Of a stretch of DNA of 64,000 nt, positions 60,764 to 64,000 are shown piece after piece. Below the pieces are notes generated by a model. The model saw nothing but the letters and a program-made list of their open reading frames with translations. It did no database searches and had not been told where the DNA came from. Made by a program: the position numbers and the translations under genes. The stretch lies in the NCBI RefSeq assembly GCF_000002235.5, contig NW_022145601.1:22795389-22859388 (forward strand), in the 5' to 3' direction. Position 1 is the stretch's first letter. The number at the start of each line of letters is the position of its first letter. The stretch is from Strongylocentrotus purpuratus (lineage: Eukaryota > Echinodermata > Echinoidea > Camarodonta > Strongylocentrotidae).

Positions 60764-60920
60764 AGGACATTCAAAGGGAAGACTGATAAGAAAAATAAGA
60801 GGAGCTGGAGTTGAAGTTGCTAGTGACGGCGGCCGCACCCGAGATTTTGGTAAAGATGGGTTTCGGTCCAGGTGATAGTTTGGGATGCAGGGCAGTTGGA
60901 GGTGACTGGGGCTGTGTTGT
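60764..60920 (-). pseudogene. Truncated HYR exon (copy a, most 5')
   Basis: Nearly identical to the other three copies. Confidence 0.75.
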
Positions 60921-61428
60921 CTAAGGAAAATCAGCAAGTTTATTACAATCATATTAAGAGCTTATTTTCAACACTTTTGTTATGACCTTTGCTTGTTTGT
61001 CACATATGCTATTTTGCACAAAACGATAGGTTAAAAATGAAAATTTAAGATGATTTTGATTTCGGTTAGGTTCCTTTGGTCCAGAGTTGAAGTTTAGAAT
61101 TATGATAAGGTAGCTTAGCGAATTGTAGGGGTAGAAAAGACGCAACTGGAATGCAAAATGACTTCAGTTCTTTGCTCACTCTGTTCTATTGGTTTGTTTG
61201 TTACCCTTTATTGTCTTTATAGTCATACTCCTTTATTTTGTAAAATACCTAAAAAAAATTGTTCGGCTGATCTTATATATTCCAGTGATACCCAATATTT
61301 TTATTCTTCAGGCGATTGGTACACTTTAACACGTGTATGTATCTGAGTTTTCTAAAACATCAACATTTTTGCTTGTATCTTTACTCTCTTTCAACCACAA
61401 TCTCTTCTAAACACAAGTTCCCACCTAC

Positions 61429-61662
61429 CTGTGAGGGTGACAGAGAAAGAGCAGCTTTCGAAGTTGCTGCTTGGGTCTGTGGCGTTGTACGCCACGTTAG
61501 TGTATCCCACGACAAAGAAAGATCCAGAGCTCTGTGAGGCCGCAACGCTGGCTATACCAATGGGCTCGGTCCAGCTGACGGTAGTTGGGCTGCTACCGAA
61601 GGGGACGGTCTCATCGATGTTTTTTTACCAGTTGAGGAAGGATGGTCGGGTGCCATCCGTTC
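61429..61662 (-). pseudogene. HYR exon (3rd) with in-frame stop
   Basis: Same stop as 55434 and 57768; splice sites intact. Confidence 0.85.
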
Positions 61663-62090
61663 CTGGATAAATCGTTGCTTGATGAATCATAATGAAGAAA
61701 GAATATATCTTTAAATGGCATATAACCTTTACACTTTTCCCCTAATCTGTACTGAGCATAAACAAGTACTTGTATTTCGGTAGCAAGATTACACTTGAAT
61801 AGGGCACACATGGAACCCAATTCGGACTTTAGTTCTTTGCTCACTCTGTTCTATTGGTTTGTTTGTTACCCTTTTTTGTCGTCATAGTCATACTCCTTCA
61901 TTGTGTAAAATATCTAGAAATTTTTGTTCGGCTGATCTTATATATTCCAGTGATACACAAGATTATTTTTCCGGCGATTGGTACACTTAACACGTGTATG
62001 TATCTGAGTCTTCTAAAACATTAAAAAATTTTGCTTCTATCTTTCCTCCCTTTTAACCTTACTCTCCTCCGAACACAAGTTCCCACCTAC

Positions 62091-62324
62091 CTGTGAGGGT
62101 GACAGAGAAAGAGCAGCTTTCGAAGTTGCTGCTTGGGTCTGTGGCGTTGTACGCCACGTTAGTGTATCCCACGACAAAGAAAGATCCAGAGCTCTGTGAG
62201 GCTGCAACGCTGGCTACACCAATGGGCTCGGTCCAGCTGACGGTAGTTGGGCTGCTACCGAAGGGGACGGTCTCATCGATGTTTCTTGGCCAGTTGAGGA
62301 AGGATGGTCGGGTGCCATCCGTTC
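62091..62324 (-). CDS. HYR exon (2nd)
   Basis: Intact, phase 1-1. PRNIDETVPF with VAYNATD. Confidence 0.88.
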
Positions 62325-62755
62325 CTGGATAAATCGTTGCTTGATGAATCATAATGAAGAAAGAATATATCTTTAAATGGCATATAACCTTTACACTTTT
62401 CCCCTGATCTGTACTGAGCATTAACAAGTACCTGTATTTCGGTAGCAAGATTACATTTGAATAGGGCACACATGGAACCCAAGTCGGACTTCAGTTCTTT
62501 GCTCACTCTGTTCTATTGGTTTGTTTGTTACCCTTTATGGTCTTTATAGTCATACTCCTTTATTTTGTAAAATACCTAGAAATTTTTGTTCGGCTGATCT
62601 TACATATTCCAGTGATACCCAATATTTTTATTCTTCAGGCGATTGGTACACTTTAACACGTGTATGTATCTGAGTTTTCTAAAACATCAACATTTTTGCT
62701 TGTATCTTTACTCCCTTTCAACCACAATCTCTTCTAAACACAAGTTCCCACCTAC

Positions 62756-62989
62756 CTGTGAGGGTGACAGAGAAAGAGCAGCTTTCGAAGTTGCTGCTTG
62801 GGTCTGTGGCGGTGTACGCCACGTTAGTGTATCCCACGACAAAGAAAGATCCAGAGCTCTGTGAGGCCGCAACGCTGGCTACACCAATGGGCTCGGTCCA
62901 GCTGACGGTAGTTGGGCTGCTACCGAAGGGGACGGTCACGTCGATGTTGCTTGGCCAGTTGAAGAAGGATGGTCGGGTGCCATCCGTTC
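62756..62989 (-). CDS. HYR exon (1st, most 5' of the array)
   Basis: Intact, phase 1-1. A mixed variant: SNIDVTVPF at the start, TEPI and ASQ in the middle, VAYTATDPSSNFESC at the end. It has collected fewer array-specific changes, as expected at an array edge. Confidence 0.88.
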
Positions 62990-63017
62990 CTGGATAAATC
63001 GTTCCTTGATGAATCAT

Positions 63018-63087
63018 AATGAAGCAAGAATATCTCTTTAAATGGCATATCGAATGAAGCAAGAATATCTCTTTAAATGGCATATCG
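63018..63087. repeat. ~34-bp local duplication at the array edge
   Basis: GAATGAAGCAAGAATATCTCTTTAAATGGCATATCG occurs twice in succession; beyond about 63180 similarity to the array unit ends. Confidence 0.8.
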
Positions 63088-63276
63088 CCTTTATCCACTT
63101 TTCCCCCGATTTGTACTGCGCATAGGTCTAAATTCGGACATTCAAAGAGAAGACTGATAACAAAAATCCTATGGTACCCAAAAAATAAAATAGTTCTAGT
63201 CAGTACCCTCGTTATTTGTTCCCTTGCAACTTCTAGCAATAACACAGCTTGGCTCTGTCTTTCTAACAATCCATAC

Positions 63277-63466
63277 CTAGCTGTGTAGGTGACCTCAGTA
63301 GATCCAACAGCGAAGGAACTGCCTGGTAGTTGTTGGTTGACCGTCAGGGTAGTGGCGTCAGTTGTCTGATGCCACAGGAGCCAGCCATGAAACCACCGGG
63401 GTCGAGGTACCAGGGCTGGCATTGGCGACGATGTCGGTTGGATAGCCTGTCAGGACGGGGTTCTCT
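63277..63466 (-). pseudogene. Degenerate HYR exon at the 5' side of the array
   Basis: Framed by CATTTACAG and TAG|GTATGG. One frame reads ENPVLTGYPTDIVANAS, VVSWLAPVASDN and then a stop. After a short indel at GACAACTGACGCC another reads DATTLTVNQQLPGSSFAVGSTEVTYTA. These are the two halves of a HYR domain, ending before the last Cys strand. The acceptor could be two bases further in. Confidence 0.75.
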
Positions 63467-63539
63467 CTGTAAATGACCACTGTGACAAAGAAATTGGATG
63501 AAAATGATATCAGAGATAGGGAATATGTACATGCAGCCT

Positions 63540-64000
63540 CCATTTTCAAAAAATATAAGTTGCTTCCTCTATCCAGAGATACAGTGAACATTCATCTCCT
63601 CAGATTTGGTACAAATTTTAATCATTTCACTACCTACATTTTTACAATTCTAATCTGCTCACGAAACACAGACAAATGCCAAACATAGCAACATGTTTTT
63701 ATGCAGGAAGAATTTGAACCAAACAGTTGCTGTAATAGAGTAAAGTATTAACTTCATGTTTACTTGTCATCCGGGTTACTGGTTTTAAACAGAGCCCGTC
63801 AATGAGGTTCAAGGCACAATCATTTATACAACAAGCTGGAGCAGGGCAAAGTCAGTGTTTGGCACCGGTGTGATCACCACATCATGGTTTAGCACAAATT
63901 GTTTGAAACCAGCAACCTTGACAATGTGGCCAGTATGACGTCACACCTTGGTACTCTATACATAAATGGGTCAGTTAAAACAAGTTTTTTTTTTTCAAAG
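63540..64000. other. Upstream intron or flank of the HYR gene
   Basis: No exon recognised. A minus-strand 5' continuation of the gene lies beyond the right edge. Confidence 0.4.

Larger units (their letters stand above)
50390..63180 (-). repeat. HYR-exon array: higher-order tandem repeat
   Basis: Seventeen full HYR exons, each with intron flanks. Start-to-start spacing runs 662, 665, 1007, 662, 665, 1007, 662, 665, 1007, 662, 662, 665, 665, 1007, 662, 665. The basic unit is ~663 bp. Three units, one enlarged by a 342-345-bp segment carrying a truncated HYR exon, form a 2334-bp higher-order unit. One higher-order unit near 57.8-61.4 kb holds five exons instead of three (3661 bp). Copies are nearly identical, so amplification or homogenisation is recent. 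Confidence 0.95.

Noticed and set aside
50653..63000. Repeated plus-strand open frames (79 and 73 codons) through the array
   Set aside because: They are antisense readings of the HYR exons; the minus strand has the HYR motifs and splice sites.

Overview
The window looks like nuclear DNA of a marine deuterostome invertebrate, most probably an echinoderm (inference). Genes are split by introns with GT/AG borders, the DNA is full of transposon debris, microsatellites and poly-G/poly-C runs, and one locus is a large array of HYR (hyalin-repeat) exons, a domain greatly expanded in echinoderms. There are no bacterial operons, rRNA genes or CRISPR arrays.

Left gene (1-28 kb, minus strand): the 5' part of an animal lipoxygenase. 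Exon 1 (27495-27980) encodes a PLAT/LH2 domain plus the linker. Exons 2 (2798-2842), 3 (1361-1489) and 4 (443-540) continue it in matching phases, and the catalytic exons lie beyond the left edge. Intron 1 is about 24.7 kb. It holds a decayed non-LTR retrotransposon (20.1-23.8 kb), an ~110-bp satellite (24-25.1 kb), two arrays of a 17-bp C-rich minisatellite in opposite orientations, a zinc-finger gene fragment, and several MITEs, one with a perfect 8-bp target duplication.

Lipoxygenase palindrome (27.1-31.8 kb): a second PLAT exon (31048-31533, plus strand) faces away from the first. Promoter, 5' UTR, exon and intron start are all mirrored, with a fold-back element at the axis. No downstream exons were found for the right copy.

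Middle (32-47 kb): repeat-rich DNA without a convincing gene. It contains a second hAT-type MITE with 8-bp target duplications, tandem fold-back units, a tRNA-derived SINE, a family of hairpin-ended elements carrying a tRNA-like segment, a seemingly identical 1263-bp tandem duplication, and CT-rich duplications.

Right gene (47.3-63.5 kb, minus strand): a HYR/EGF/transmembrane gene. Seventeen 234-bp symmetric HYR exons sit in a three-exon higher-order repeat (2334 bp), together with four copies of a truncated HYR exon. Three of the 17 exons carry the same in-frame stop, and one has lost its splice donor. Flanking HYR and EGF exons carry stops or frameshifts, and the terminal exon encodes a membrane anchor. 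The locus is either a recently amplified pseudogene or a gene that depends on skipping of phase-symmetric exons.
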